A stretch of DNA of 64,000 bases from NCBI GenBank assembly GCA_031772625.1, contig CM062815.1, forward strand, positions 605,725,980 through 605,789,979, in the 5' to 3' direction. A model generated the notes under the pieces. It was not told the DNA's origin and made no database searches. It saw only the letters and a program-made list of their open reading frames with translations. The position numbers were made by a program, and so were the translations under genes. Positions 48,896-60,779 of the stretch are shown here, one piece after another. Every line of letters starts with the position of its first letter. The stretch's first letter is position 1. Origin of the DNA: Pinus tabuliformis (Eukaryota; Streptophyta; Pinopsida; Pinales; Pinaceae).

Positions 48896-49228
48896 TGTTA
48901 TGAAACCAACTCACAAAAAAATAGAAAAGATAGATCAACGCCTTAGAATTCAGCCTCTTCGAGGGGGAAACCTCCTTTACATTACACAAATGAACAATTC
49001 TTGGATGATTCAAATGACAAAACCTCCTTTCTATATATAGGAGTCTACGGGGTCACAATATAACCAAGCCGACCTAACAATAATAATATAAAGGCAAAAA
49101 AATAACAATAGAGGGATTCTATGGGGCACAATAATAATAATATGGTGACAATAGGGGCACAATAATAACAATAAGGGATACGACGACAATAATAATTGGG
49201 GGATCACTAATATTATAGGGATCTAACA
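48896..49228 (-). mobile_element. G 5' LTR
   Basis: 333 bp, separated by two bases from the tRNA-Met primer site; about 19 differences from the other LTR. Confidence 0.92.
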
Positions 49229-50493
49229 GATCAAATGATGCACTTGGGCATTTATTACCACATACACCAGCAAAATTATCTTCAACAAAATGATTGTTGC
49301 CCAAGGCTACAAATTGATTGAAATAATTGATTACATTTGATTCACTCCCGAGATTAACAGATTGACAATCATCCAAGAATGGAAGTGCATCATATTGACA
49401 TTAAGGATCTTGAAGAACATAAGAAAGATTGAAATCACCTTCACCTTCCTTCTCCTATACCTGTGTAGAGTGACTTCCTTGTACCTGATTGCAATTTGAC
49501 CCAATAACGTGAAAATCAAGAGAGTGTGGAAGATTAGCTGGTGGAACAGATTGCTCAAGCGGATCATTGTAAAAAGATTCATGGCTTGTAGATGATAAAG
49601 GATGGAAGAAATCCAGATTGGATTTGAGACTCAAGTTATGAACAATGACATCAACTTAAAGAGTGGAGGAGTTAGTCTTCTCCATAGGCCTCAAAAGCCA
49701 TTTTGGAATTTCCTCCATTGAAATTGAGTCATGAATGGTAGGAGGAGAATGAGAAGATGGATTCGGAATTTAATTTGTAAACTTTTCAAATTTTTTACCA
49801 TTGTAGAGAGGCATCCCTATCGGAACTGCGAAAGGAGGAGGACAAAGAACAAACGGGATAGTTAATTCCTCCTCTGAAATTAGAGGTGTCTCATGATTCA
49901 CAAGAGTTGGGGAAAAAATCATGGGGTTCAGGTTCACCACATGAAGCGATAGGAACAAAGCACTCAATCTCTTGTTTTAATAATTCCCAATTCAATTCTT
50001 CTTCTGAAATTTCATAGCAAAGGTGAAGGAATCAATTAGAAAAATTCTCAATCGATTCATTAGGATCCATTCTTAAGAGATTGATTCTTTTACAAATATT
50101 TTGGTAATTATACCCAATGAAGGCTTGATGAAGCTCCTCGAGGAAGTGATGAAGGGAATGAATGGAAATGGTTGGAAAGATATGGCACCACCAATTAGAA
50201 CAACCTTCAACGGTGAGGAAGAAAAGCACACAAGCCAGCTCTTCATCATCAATTTCATAAGTTTCAAAAAATTTAAGAAAATCAGAAATGTGCTTGGTTA
50301 CAAATGTTCCATCCTCACCATCAAAATCTAACTAGGAAAAGTGATTGAGAGGCTGATCGGGGGCTAGAAATTGATGAACGGAAAATTGGAGAAACACCCC
50401 GAGAGTATGATTTATGTATGAGCCATTTTAGATAAGAGATCCAAACTACATGCAATGGGCTTATCTTGTCACCTAACCCTCCTTCTAGTGCCA
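49229..50493 (-). mobile_element. E1 leader and gag-like region
   Basis: Reading down from the right LTR, a CCA-like primer junction (50478-50493, minus strand TGGCACTAGAAGGAGG) is followed by gag-like sequence near 50230-49960: LTVEGCSNWWCHIFPTISIH, FLEELHQAFIGYNYQNICK and MDPNESIENFSN resemble the retrotransposon Gag core (aromatic W pair, then F-x-F helices). Beyond it the sequence is acidic and low-complexity. No pol domain follows. The tRNA complementary to the primer-like site was not identified. Confidence 0.5.
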
Positions 50494-50496
50494 TTT

Positions 50497-53190
50497 TGTT
50501 GATAGTGCTAGAAAGCCGTCAACCAAGGGGGTCTCCCCGATGTGAATTCCTAATTAGACCTCACATCGTTTGGTGTGGGAGCCCCATCCAAATGTTAAAA
50601 TGATTGCCAAATATCAAAGATATGTCATGGATCTAATGATAAACACATGAAAGTGATGTCTCGGTGCCTTTGTAAAGTAAGGGAGGTGTGCCTGGTGACT
50701 GTGCAGTTGCAATTGTGTCGAGGTTCCTCTTCTGTAAAGGGGGGAGAGAAGTGAGCCTCTCAGTGAGAGGTAATAGTACCATCCAGGAAAAGACACACAT
50801 GAACAAGAAGGCTCTATCTAACATCCAATAGAATAGTCCATAGGAGATGCGACGATCATTACAACCAAAAAACAAGGAAAGATCTGTCTAGCATCCCGCA
50901 AAATAGTCCACAAGAACGGGACAACAATGACAACCATTACAACACATTCTCAATAAGATAAGCACTAAATAACTGAAATAATTCAACAATATTAGTACAT
51001 GTGAAAGAAAACATGAAATACAAACGTCCACAGAATAGTATTACAAACATTCATAGTCCATGCATGAAGAACATGGTGGCCTTAAAAGGCTTTTATTATT
51101 AAGCAAAAGTTCTAAGACACATGTTTACAATGGGCATCACTAGCCCCAATAATGGGACATTGGCACTACTCCTTGCTCCTCAAAGAACTAGTTGATCTCT
51201 CTAATGGCTTGTGGGAGGAGCCAAGGTGAAAATTCCTCTGCTCAAACAATGAGGGGATATATATAACCAAGGGGTGATTTTTTCCCCTTGTGACTCTTTG
51301 ACTACCCTCATGACTATTCAACTTCCTATGACTTTTCAACTTACATGACTCTTCATATTCATGTGTGTCCTTTGGACTTCCACTTTACAATAAATTTGGA
51401 TACAATACACATGGTCCACAATAGTGATGTGGCATATGAATACTCATGACATGAAACTGTTGACATGGACTATTTGATGATGTGGCAATGTCAGGTCATT
51501 GTTGTTGCTGAGTGCTAGATCTCTTCTTGGATATGATTTTTCTTCTCCTCCGCATGGCTTGGTAATGAAAATTCCCAAACTAAATAACTTGACATACATA
51601 CTTTAATTACCTATATTATAGGACCCTAACACCACCCAGGAAGAGACACACATGAACCAGAAGTCTCCATCTAACATCCAACAGAATAGTTGACAACGGA
51701 TGCGATAGTTGTTACAACCAACAAACAAGGAAATATTTGTCTAGTATCCCATGGAATAGTCCACAAGAATGGGACAAAAATGATAACCATTATAGCACAT
51801 TATCAATAAGATAAGCAATAAAATAACCGAAATAGTTCAACTATCTTAGTACATGTGAATGCAAACATGAAATACAAACGTCCACAAAATAGTCTTACAA
51901 ATATTCATAGTCCATGCACGAAGAACGTGCTTGCCTTAAAAGGTTTATGTTATTAAGAAAAAGTTCTAAGACACATGTTTACAATGTACATCACTAGCCC
52001 CAATAGTGGGACATTGGAGCCACTCCTTGCTCCTCAAAGAACTAGTTGGTCTCTCTAATGCCTTCCAGGAGGAACCCAGGTGAAAACTCCTTTACTCAAA
52101 CAATGAGGGGGTATATATAACCAAGGGGTGATGTTTTCCGGTTATGACTCTTTTACTAACGTCATGAATGTTAAAATTCCTATGACTTTTCAACTTACAT
52201 GACTCTTCATTTTCATGTGTGTCCTTTGGAATTCCACTTTACAATAAATTTGGATATAGTAAACATGGTCCACAATAGTGATGTGCCATATGAATACTCA
52301 TGAAATGACACTGTTGACATGGACTGCTTGATGATCTGGCAATGTCAGGTCACTGTTGCTGCTAAGTGTTAGATATCTTCTTGGATATGCTTTCTCTTCT
52401 CCTCTACATGGCTTGGTAATGTGAAGTCTTCAATGATCTTAAGTCTTCGATGGTAGTTACAAACTTGTGTCCCTTTTCTTCTTCTTGATAGATCCACTTG
52501 TGAGTTCAACTACAAGAGACTCTTTATGCATGCTTCCCTCCTCCTTTTCCTTCTTCATCATCTCACCATGACTTGATAGTGTACCTATTCCTGCAATTCA
52601 CTAATGACGGGACAACATCAATTTGAAAAACCCTAGTCTAAGATGATGCGTTATTATCCATGAACTTAGCTCAGGACAAGTTACAGGCTTGGAGAAAGGG
52701 CTGAGTGATTGCGCATTACACAGTTTCAACAGACAGGAGGAGACCTTTATCACTGAGACTGTGCAGTGCGTAGCTCAAGCCAAACTGAGGGAAATTTTTG
52801 CGCAGTGCTCACTAAGGGAAAAACTTTCACAGTGGCCACTGAGGGAAAATATTGTGCAGTTCAAGCAGGTAGTGGAGGCTGTGGGATGGGGCCCTAGGAT
52901 GAAAAGTAGTGTAGTTTCAAGAGGCAAAGGGGATTAGGCAGTAGAGAGGCCTAAAGCGAAGATCTACGCAATCTCTGAAGGCAGTGAGCTCTCGCTGAGG
53001 CAAGGGAATTGGAGGAAGCATTTGCGCAGTTTTGGAGGCCAAGGGAGGTTGTTCTCTTTGAAAATTGCACAATTCCATAAGGAAAGAGAAAATCTTGAGG
53101 GTTGAATGTGCAAAGTGTGCAGTTCAAGGCAAGCCAAGAGGCACAACTGCGTAGTTTTCAAGGTCAAGGGAGGCTACTGAACTCTAGAAT
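50497..53190 (-). mobile_element. E1 right LTR, with internal tandem duplication
   Basis: 50497-50783 equals the left terminal block; 50784-51565 and 51568-53190 are two direct copies of the main LTR body. Each copy has GTACATGTGAAAGAAAACAT, CCTTAAAAGGCTT, a TATATATAACCAAGGGG promoter segment and GCATGGCTTGGTAATG. The first copy stops at GCTTGGTAATG, where the second begins. Confidence 0.65.
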
Positions 53191-53320
53191 TGCACAAAAC
53201 AGTAGCCCTTGAGGAAAGTGACTATGCACTGCGCAGTTCCAGGCAGCAAGGCCACATCCAAGAGGGATGAGATTACACAGTGGGCAGCTCAGTTAGGGCC
53301 CGTGAATCTATGTTTCCCAG
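52680..53320. repeat. TTGCGCAGTT tandem blocks in the E1 right LTR
   Basis: About ten blocks such as TTGCGCAGT, CTGTGCAGTGC and ATTGTGCAGTTC occur at 35-70-base spacing, matching 41400-41919 and probably extending beyond the point where the two LTRs stop aligning. Confidence 0.65.
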
Positions 53321-53615
53321 TCCAAAATATTTTCTAAAAATGGCTAAGTGTGGGATGGAAGATGGACTCGTGATGAACTTGAACTGTGATCACACACTTA
53401 GCATACTTTGACGACATGACAACATAGATCATCGGAACAAACAAACAATGTTGAGAGTGCAACAAGATGATGGAGCTTAGTGGAAAGGAGTCACCTTCAC
53501 TAAGTGGGCCTGCAGGCAAATTATGGCGCAAAGTCTATTTTTAGACTATGTCTATTTTTAGAAATATGGATCATGGTCTATGAGCTGCAGAATGTTGTTT
53601 ATGGATGATTGGTCA
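53321..53615. other. Spacer between E1 and Copia C3
   Basis: Non-coding. It contains GTCTATTTTTAGAC, itself nearly palindromic, at 53537 and again in part just after; another copy lies at 53669. Confidence 0.4.
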
Positions 53616-53993
53616 TGTTGGGAAAAATAGATGGACTTCTATTTTCTGGTTCATAGTAGGGGTGATCAAAGTCTATTTTTAGACGCCAGGCTAAAAATAT
53701 AAAAGTCAAATATTAGTGTCTCATAATAATATTTAGACTATAAACTTTATCTTATTCTCTTGGAGCACTTCAGTTTGAGCTACAGATGTGGCACATGCAG
53801 CTATTAGAAGGAAATATGATTTCTTTGTGGGTCAGTTGAGTTTTTGCATGCAGGACTTCAGTTAGAACTCAAGCAGTTGAGTTTGGTGGAGTTGATGGAG
53901 TTGTGTTCAATTTGACTTGGTTAAACTAGTTGTAATTAGTCTAACTGCAAATAGACCAATGATGAGTTGTTAAACTAATTATTAACTCATAAA

Positions 53994-55035
53994 TGTTATA
54001 GGGAAAAGTGTCTATTTAGAACTGCTCTATCCCACTAAGGTGTGACAGCTGCCTTAGAAGCAAACAGAGAAAAGCTACTTATGTTTTTCATTTATGAATT
54101 ATAGATAGAGAGGAATAGAAAGACTAACCTCTGTCTTGTGCTAATCCTTCGATTCGATCCCTCTCTTCTTTGATAGTCTCCAGCTACCTGCTCCCTTGCA
54201 CACCCAGCTTCACAAAGTACCTGTAAGATCACAAAAGCATAGCACTATACAAATACATGGATCTATATTCATAAACAACTTAGGATTAGATTTAAATTGA
54301 CCATACAAATGTAGCAAGCATCAATGATACAAAAGCATGGAGGAAAACTCAAATAGCTTTTATTGATAAACAAGAAAAGATCCAGGAGGAGTTACAACCA
54401 GTTGTTCCGACCTAGCATCAACCTCCCAGCAAAGAAGCCCCTCTTCACCTCAAAAAAAGCTTAGATCACCCAACAATCTGATGTTTTATCTCTAGAAACC
54501 AACAGCAATTCCTTACAATATGCAAAATTCCAGCCTCTGGATCTCTGGGATGAGGGATCCATATATAGATATCTGTAAGGAGGATGAGTCAGCTTGTGAT
54601 TTGATTAGTGCCTTCTCTCTGACAGTTCTTGCTTCCACTTGGAGACTGAGGGCCTCTTACTCATCCTTGGTCGAATTCAGTGAGGCAAGTGTCACAGGAG
54701 AAGATTCTGGAAGCTTCCATTGCCTCTCCACCTTGCGGAATGACATTTCCATTTGTCATTTCTCACCCATCGCACACCACAGAAGGGACTTTTGAAATGC
54801 AACGCACCCCCACAGTGTATTTGGGTGAGATGCAATGCACCTAGCCAGTGGAGCAGCTGCAATGATCCTGTTTTGACCAATTTTGAGTAGTTTTTCATGG
54901 AGAACTTCTGGGAGAAGCTGTAATCTATTGACCTTGTTCCTTTAGGGGTTAGAACAACACTTTTAGGGACTTAGGAGCCCTTGGTTTATGGACTTTTCAT
55001 GCTTGAGGTTGCAGGGCACAAAAATGTCTATAACA
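53994..55035 (-). mobile_element. L1 3' LTR
   Basis: TGTTATAGGGAAAAG...CTATAACA, 1042 bp, about 30 differences from the other LTR. A 91-codon frame is open in both LTRs but has no family. Confidence 0.92.
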
Positions 55036-55047
55036 GTTGCCCCCTAA

Positions 55048-56210
55048 AGTATGAGGCTGTTAACCTTTGGGTGTCAGGTGAAATGCTTTATTATGAGGAT
55101 CCGAAGTTCTTTCAATGCTGGGAGGAGACCTGTAATAAGATACAATACAATACATTATCTTCATAATATTTTCATGATCTAGCTGAGGCAGGCATTCCCA
55201 TGCTCAGATTTATAAATTCATTTTCATGTACATAGGACAGACAATCGTCTGAGTGTGGACTGATGATTCTGGTAGAGCCATCATCCTTTTGATAGGATGA
55301 TTATCTGTGCTGCAATGATGTACATTTAATGTCTTTATTTCCCTGAATATATATCGCAGCCCGGATGGATGAAACTAGATCCGGGGTCTTCAATCTCGTC
55401 CGATCTTCACTCGAAGTACAAATCGATCCATGTGAGAAATGTTCTGAAGTCGAACATGGAAAGACATCGCTTGATTACCAGTCAATGATGTAAAATGTTA
55501 ACAAGCGCGAGAGGAATCACTGATAATGATAATGACCCTCAAGGTACTGCAGTACAATTCACGTGGTGTGAATAAAGGACTTGGTGTCGAACACCACGCA
55601 AAATCTTTCGGTCGAAGACCATTGATGTAAACCTATCGCCGGAAGTGAGAAACTTGCCATTGAGGAATGCAAGCTTCAAAGTACTGAATGGGGTGTTCCT
55701 AGATCAACTTCTTGGATAATGAGCTGATGTCGACAAGAAGTGATTCGTCATAGGAGCGCCTTAATGAATCCCACATCAATGACACGGAACGGAGCAAATG
55801 ATTTTAATGGAGGTGAAAACGATCTGGTGATATAAGGTTCAGGGTGGCGGTCATGAAAGAATGGAGTATAATGTATGGTAGTGGGTGAGACACAGGTGAA
55901 TTCACTAAATGACTTCTCTTGAACATATCGGCGACACTAATGTGATGGATTGGTATCATTAACCCCAAATGTGGATGGTATGGCGTGACCATGGTGATGT
56001 GACCGGTGAATGAAACAACCCAACCCAACTCGGACACGGAACGGAAGTGTCATGTTCAAGAGCGACTTGCTACCAACAAAGTTTCTTTGAGTTTTGTCCC
56101 CAATTTTTCCACAGTCATTGCTGACCAGTACCTCTTTATTTTTTTCAAGCTTGAGGAGGATAACATATGCTTGTTCTATAATTTGCCCTTTGGGCAAACC
56201 CATCACTATG
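55048..56210. other. L1 3' non-coding region, left part
   Basis: No domain is seen in any frame; base composition is more balanced and CG-rich than in the neighbouring elements. Confidence 0.5.
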
Positions 56211-56930
56211 TTTTAACGAGCCTAGCGATAGTGAAACTCGTTCTCGTCTATAGACAAGTTTGTCGCTATTAATCTTTTTAACGAGTTTAACGACAAAGAT
56301 AACTCGGTCCTTTTCAATTTTAGAGAGTCTGAAAAGGAATGTAAAGGTAACTCCAAAATTCCTTTTTCGTCATCTAATCCCTTAAGTCCGAAAAAGTATT
56401 AAACAATACAGAAGGGATGGATTTTCGATCTTTTAACGAGCCGATCAAAACAAGCGCTTGATCTTTTTGTGTAATAATCCCTCAAGTCCAAAAAGATTAA
56501 AATCTAGAGGAGGGATGGCACTTCCTGTCCCTTTAACGAGCTAGAGAGGCCAATGGCTCGGCAATATTTTCATATTTTACGAGTCAGTTGAAAAGAGCAT
56601 AAAGGAGACTCGTCTTTTGAGGAACGAGTGATAAAACGGGTAGCAGTTGATTCCAGGTAAGGTTTGGAATTTTCCAATCACGGCAGTGTCACAAGGATGG
56701 CTAGTGAAATCACTCTTCATAGCTATTCCTCAAAATGGGTAAACAATCAAATGGAGGTGAATGATTGGCGAATGAAAAAGTGGAGGTGATGGTGCAAACA
56801 CGACCAAGGCTTTAACGGCTAAAGTACTACATTCACGATGGTTATTTACGGGGGAATAGTTCATTTTTAACAAGCTTAAACGCGGGTGGAAACATTTGCT
56901 CATGTCTTATGTTTATTTTTTAACGAGCTT
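56211..56930. repeat. Recurrent TTTTAACGAG motif in L1 3' region
   Basis: TTTTAACGAG or a one-base variant occurs at 56211, 56276, 56431, 56531, about 56575, 56865 and 56918, each followed by C/T and a short AG-rich phrase. A related block lies at 59195-59275, on the other side of the ORF, with the shared sequence GAGTCTRAAAAGGAA. Confidence 0.7.
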
Positions 56931-57486
56931 GAACTATGTGATAAAACTGCTCTATTAATCCAGTCGTGTGATAAGAATGTCTCATATGAAACAACAACTT
57001 TTAGAGTTTTTCCCCACATCCTTTCTTTATGCAAGTTAGAAGATGACCAATCCTACGAGTTTAAAGGGTTAGAGGTCCTAAAAATTAAAAAAATAAATAG
57101 TCGCTCTTCGCTTGCACTCCAAAAGGTTTGCATGCCCCAAGGCATAAAACAAAATTTCAAGGTTACCCCTTCTTTAGTCCATTAAAACATTTGTTTTACC
57201 GAGAGAGGCCTACCTCTTACAGGTTACCCAAAAATTGTTCTATTCACAGCGCAAACAAAACACTTCTCCTGCGATGTCTACCGAGATAAACAAAGGTGAG
57301 CGGCGATGCCCGCCAACTCACATAACTTTGACAAGAGAATCTTGTTCCAGTCCAACTCCCCTTTCCAATCACGGATGGGAGTACAGAGGTCATATTCTCT
57401 CGCGGAAACCTACCCTATACCCGAAGTTTTCCTGCCGAAGCAGACCAGGGTGCATGCCCCCTGGGTTTCAGTCATGTTCTCCTGAA

Positions 57487-59055
57487 TCACTCGCGCCCAT
57501 CGGGAGGACGGACTAGAGATTGAGACATTTCTTGCGTGAAAAGACCATTCAGGGATGGTATATGACTATTTGCTATGCGTGATCCGGGAAATGAAAGCTG
57601 GTCTATGAGCTTGACCACTCTTCCTTCGTGCGGAAAACACATCACTCTAAAGAGTGATGAGACAATGGCTCTCATGCAATAAATATAGTCTCGTCCAAGG
57701 AGTAGATTGTAATCTAAGGGTCCTTCAACTACCATTACGTTCATGTGAACGGTTTTCCCTCTCAATGTTATGGGCACATCAGGAAGGATCCCTAACGGTT
57801 GACCGGCTCCTTTATTGAAGCCTGCTAGATTTCTCATCTCAGGCAAAAGTGATGGCGAACAAAGCACTTTCCAAGCAGTTGAGGAAAGGATACTCACAGA
57901 AGCCCCTTCATCTATGATGGTACCAGCCATAACCATTCTATATATTTGAATAATAATCCGGAATGGTATACTGGCCGGTAAATGGGGTCTGCTTAGTTGA
58001 TTCCAGTCGAAGGAGACAACTAGGTTGGTTGGAGGTGGGACCGAATAGACGGCCGTGTACGACTCTGACGAACTTCCTTCCTGCGGTAAAGGAATGGGTA
58101 AATTGCCCCCATGTTCGTTGGAGTCTGTGCTTATGAAAATAATTTGGATGGTGTCATCCTTATTCTCTTCCGTGACTGTATCATCTGAAGATAGAACCTC
58201 TGAAGGCAAGATTGGGTCAACTGCCGCCTCGACCTTTTGACTTTCGTCTGGCATGGATTCAGATGGTTTATCCTCAATGATAGGTGCTTCAGCCGACCAC
58301 CTGGACGGGCCAGCCGGATTTTCAACTAGTGACGGACTCGGCAACAGTTTTTTATATCTAGGAGGAAGTCGCAACGGTGAAACCGGATGATCATCCAAAA
58401 CTCTTTTAGCTTCGTCTAAGAAGGGACAACGGTGGACGACATGATTGCCTTCGCACAGTTTACAAGGAAATCTATATTTTCCTTTTTGTCCTGGGGCTTC
58501 ACTTTCACTAGTTGACGGTGTGTTTTCAACATGATCATCAGAGGTTGACGACACTGGGTTGTGCAAACGAGGAGACCAGTCCCTTAAGATCCGAGGGATG
58601 CAAGGACAATCTCTGTGATAGTGGTCTCCTTTGCAAATGACACATGGCAATTTAGGCCTGGTCGGTGCAGTGTGTGGATTTTCATTAGACGACACTCATT
58701 TGCCCCCATTCGCTTTTGGTTCCTTCTTCTTCTTCTCTTTCTTCTTCTTTTCCTTCTTCTCCTTAGGTACTTGACTTTTGGCTTTACCAGCCCCATCAAG
58801 AGAAGAGGAAGGAGGAGAGGAAGAATTAGAGGAAGTAGAAGGTTGGTGGGTAACTTTGGACTCGTTTAATTGCTGATTCGATTGTTCAGGAATTGTGGTG
58901 TTCTGAACGACAGAGGTCGAGAAGAGCCATACAGGAAAACCAATTTTCAGTCCTGGAAGCAACAATGTGGCCATGTGGGGTGCACCAACATCTCCCCAAG
59001 AGGAGAAGGGACTAGGATTTCCTCCAAGGGGAATTCCTTGGTTGGTGGATTCCAT
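57487..59055 (-). other. L1 gag-like (nucleocapsid) and aspartic protease region
   Basis: It starts MESTNQGIPLGGNPSPFSSW and has no recognisable capsid core. A Ser-rich linker and a strongly basic Lys/Glu patch (KEKKEKKKKEKKKKEPK, near 58710-58770) follow, then two CCHC-like knuckles (CVICKGDHYHRDC and CKLCEGNHVVHRC, about 58640 and 58460), a long acidic Pro/Ser-rich spacer, and an aspartic protease fold (GTIIDEGASVSILSS near 57900, YNLLLGRDYI near 57700). The protein would bind RNA and perhaps process a partner Gag. The family does not usually lack pol in full-length copies, so this is a non-autonomous derivative. Confidence 0.75.
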
Positions 59056-59279
59056 TTTCTCAACCCAAGATCAACGTAGGAAAAGGGGTAATGAATATTC
59101 CGTTTAAAATAAATTTTAGACGCTTTGACACAACTTGTTTTTTCAGTTTTTAAGAGTCGAGAAAAAACAAAAGATGACTCTAGTCTCCTTCGATTTTTAA
59201 TGAGCCTGAAGTGACAATTGCTCAGATGGACCTTTTCCGTTAAGGAGTCTAAAAAGGAACGAAAGGGACTACTCTGGAA

Positions 59280-60759
59280 GTCTAGGTAGAGGGAGTACCA
59301 AACCAATCGCAAAACTGCAGAATACTTTTATGGTACGACAGTCAATCTTCCCGAATGCTGTGTTCAGTGCATTGCGATCGATAGGGCGGCAGACACGGCT
59401 TCCTATGGATAAAGGATTTAAGCCTATAGGGGTCTCCCAAAATATACTCGACGGTACGTGGGAGCACAAGTCCGTACTGGCACTTATCGTCTCAAAGTGG
59501 AGGAATCACCCAACCATCAGTGAGAACAACAGTTACCAGGCTTTACGACGTCGGAATACGTCTCTAGCCTAGACCTCTAAATGCTGTGCATTAAGTTCCA
59601 AAGCGTTGTTAGATTCATTGAATTTATTTTAAGTTGATCTTGCTTATGAAGTTTGCCTTTCGGGTTCACCACGAGATGTAGATGTAATTCCTAAAATGCA
59701 ATCTAAAGATGATAAACAAACTTTTTATCTCTTTTGTGCAATGAAAATCCTAGCTACTAGGGAAAAGAAAGACAGAATATTTTCACAAAGAGCAAAGAGC
59801 ACACTGTAAATGCACTTTCCTATATCAAGCCAAACAGACTGTCTATATTCAAATGCACATGCATGTATTTGTTTTTGAATTTATTAATATATAGATGCTA
59901 AAAAGAAAGCTGATGTACAAATCTGAATTTCTTTTCAAGCGACAAATATAAACAAGCTTCTTTTCGAAATAAAAAATAGAGATGATTACGACACCTTACG
60001 ATTTTGAAATGAATACTTGTTTTTGACACTAGAAAATTACAAATTCAGACCAAAGGCAATAGTAACAGGACAATCGACCATCAACAGCAATCAAACTTTC
60101 TCCTACGATCAAAATCAACACTTTCGATAGATTCGAATCAAAGGACGACAGTACGATTATGCTACTTTTGCAAAGGAAAACTGTAAATGACTCAACAAAC
60201 ACACAAAAACATCTATAGTTATTTTTTACGAAGGAGGCGGAATAACAGCAAGGAAAAGGGGTTTCAAACAGACATATACTGATCACAGGTAGCAAAATTC
60301 AGGAATAGAACTGGAAAGAATGATCCACAGAAACCACAACTGCACAGAGCTAGTCTGATCAGCGCACCTGTAACACAGGGAATCTGAAATGCAGCGCAGG
60401 TTGTCCCTTCGGGAAGTGCGCTGAAATTCAGAATCTCTAAATAGTACCTGCGCTGGGCCAGAAACGAGACTCTGTTCGGTCTCTGGGTCACAGTTTGCAG
60501 TTCGGTTCTTGGTTTTTGGCTAAGTAAAAAGCAATCAGTAATGCAACAATCAAGGGTAGATCTAAGGAGGATCTAAGAGCTATCACAAGGGAAATCAGAT
60601 AGTTTGTGAATCAGTTGTTTAAATCATAAACAGATCCAGTGGATGGATTGAAGCAGCAGTTATCTACTTTGCATTTGTTATGGCAAATGCAGTTCGAATG
60701 CTACTTATAAGTTTATGAAACAAACAACAAAGAATGATAAACAAAAAAACTAATTATCT
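59280..60759. other. L1 leader between primer site and ORF
   Basis: About 1.5 kb without a recognised coding domain; long untranslated leaders are common in Tat/Ogre-type elements. Confidence 0.5.
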
Positions 60760-60776
60760 CCCCAGTGGAGTCGCCA
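60760..60776 (-). other. tRNA-Arg primer binding site of L1
   Basis: The + strand CCCCAGTGGAGTCGCCA equals the 3' end of plant tRNA-Arg(ACG) with CCA, recalled from memory. Confidence 0.75.
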
Positions 60777-60779
60777 TTT

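Larger units (their letters stand above)
43331..49228 (-). mobile_element. Chromovirus (Gypsy) element G, structurally complete
   Basis: LTRs at 43331-43663 and 48896-49228 are both 333 bp, about 6% different, TG...CA on both, with target duplication GATCA at 43326-43330 and 49229-49233. In minus-strand order: primer site TGGTATCAGAGC (48882-48893), a coiled-coil N-terminal segment (48113-47820), gag (47815-47230), zinc knuckle (47203-47162, CYSCDNKYTKGHKC), protease (about 46990-46700), RT and RNase H (about 46370-45130; YHQIRMKTEDIPKTTF, LVFFDDIVIY), integrase (about 44960-43970) with a GPY module (YYGPYKVLQKIGTMVYKLEL), a chromodomain-like segment near 43700-43800 (EYLIKWKNLP) and a purine tract by the left LTR. 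It has roughly five to ten breaks. It lies inside E1. Confidence 0.92.
32575..53190 (-). mobile_element. Element E1: large gag-bearing LTR element carrying two nested insertions
   Basis: Direct repeats flank a gag-like internal region. The left end repeat is 32575-32865 plus 34883-35075/40537-41919 and the right one is 50497-53190. Both begin (+ strand) with TG-T-GA-GATGCT/AGTGCTRGAAA. Element sense is the minus strand: LTR, then gag-like sequence from 50490 downward, then a non-coding 3' region (43050-41920), then the second LTR. Chromovirus G and Copia C2 are inserted in it. No protease, RT or integrase is seen, so it would have depended on enzymes from another element. Its end repeats differ by roughly 10-15% by eye, older than both insertions. 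The right side contains an extra tandem piece of LTR, and the outer end near 53190 is uncertain. Heavily worn. Confidence 0.6.

Noticed and set aside
50478-50493. TGGCACTAGAAGGAGG as a definite tRNA primer site of E1
   Set aside because: Position and the leading TGG fit, but I could not match it to a known plant tRNA 3' end, so it is given only as primer-like.
54520-54795. 91-codon frame in the left L1 LTR, also open at 61309-61584 in the right one
   Set aside because: Being open twice is explained by ~97% LTR identity; there is no motif or family, and the opposite strand is also open over part of it.
58584-58869. Arg-rich and Leu/Phe-rich frames opposite the L1 ORF
   Set aside because: Both arise from the AAG/GAA tract that codes for the Lys/Glu patch in the sense frame.
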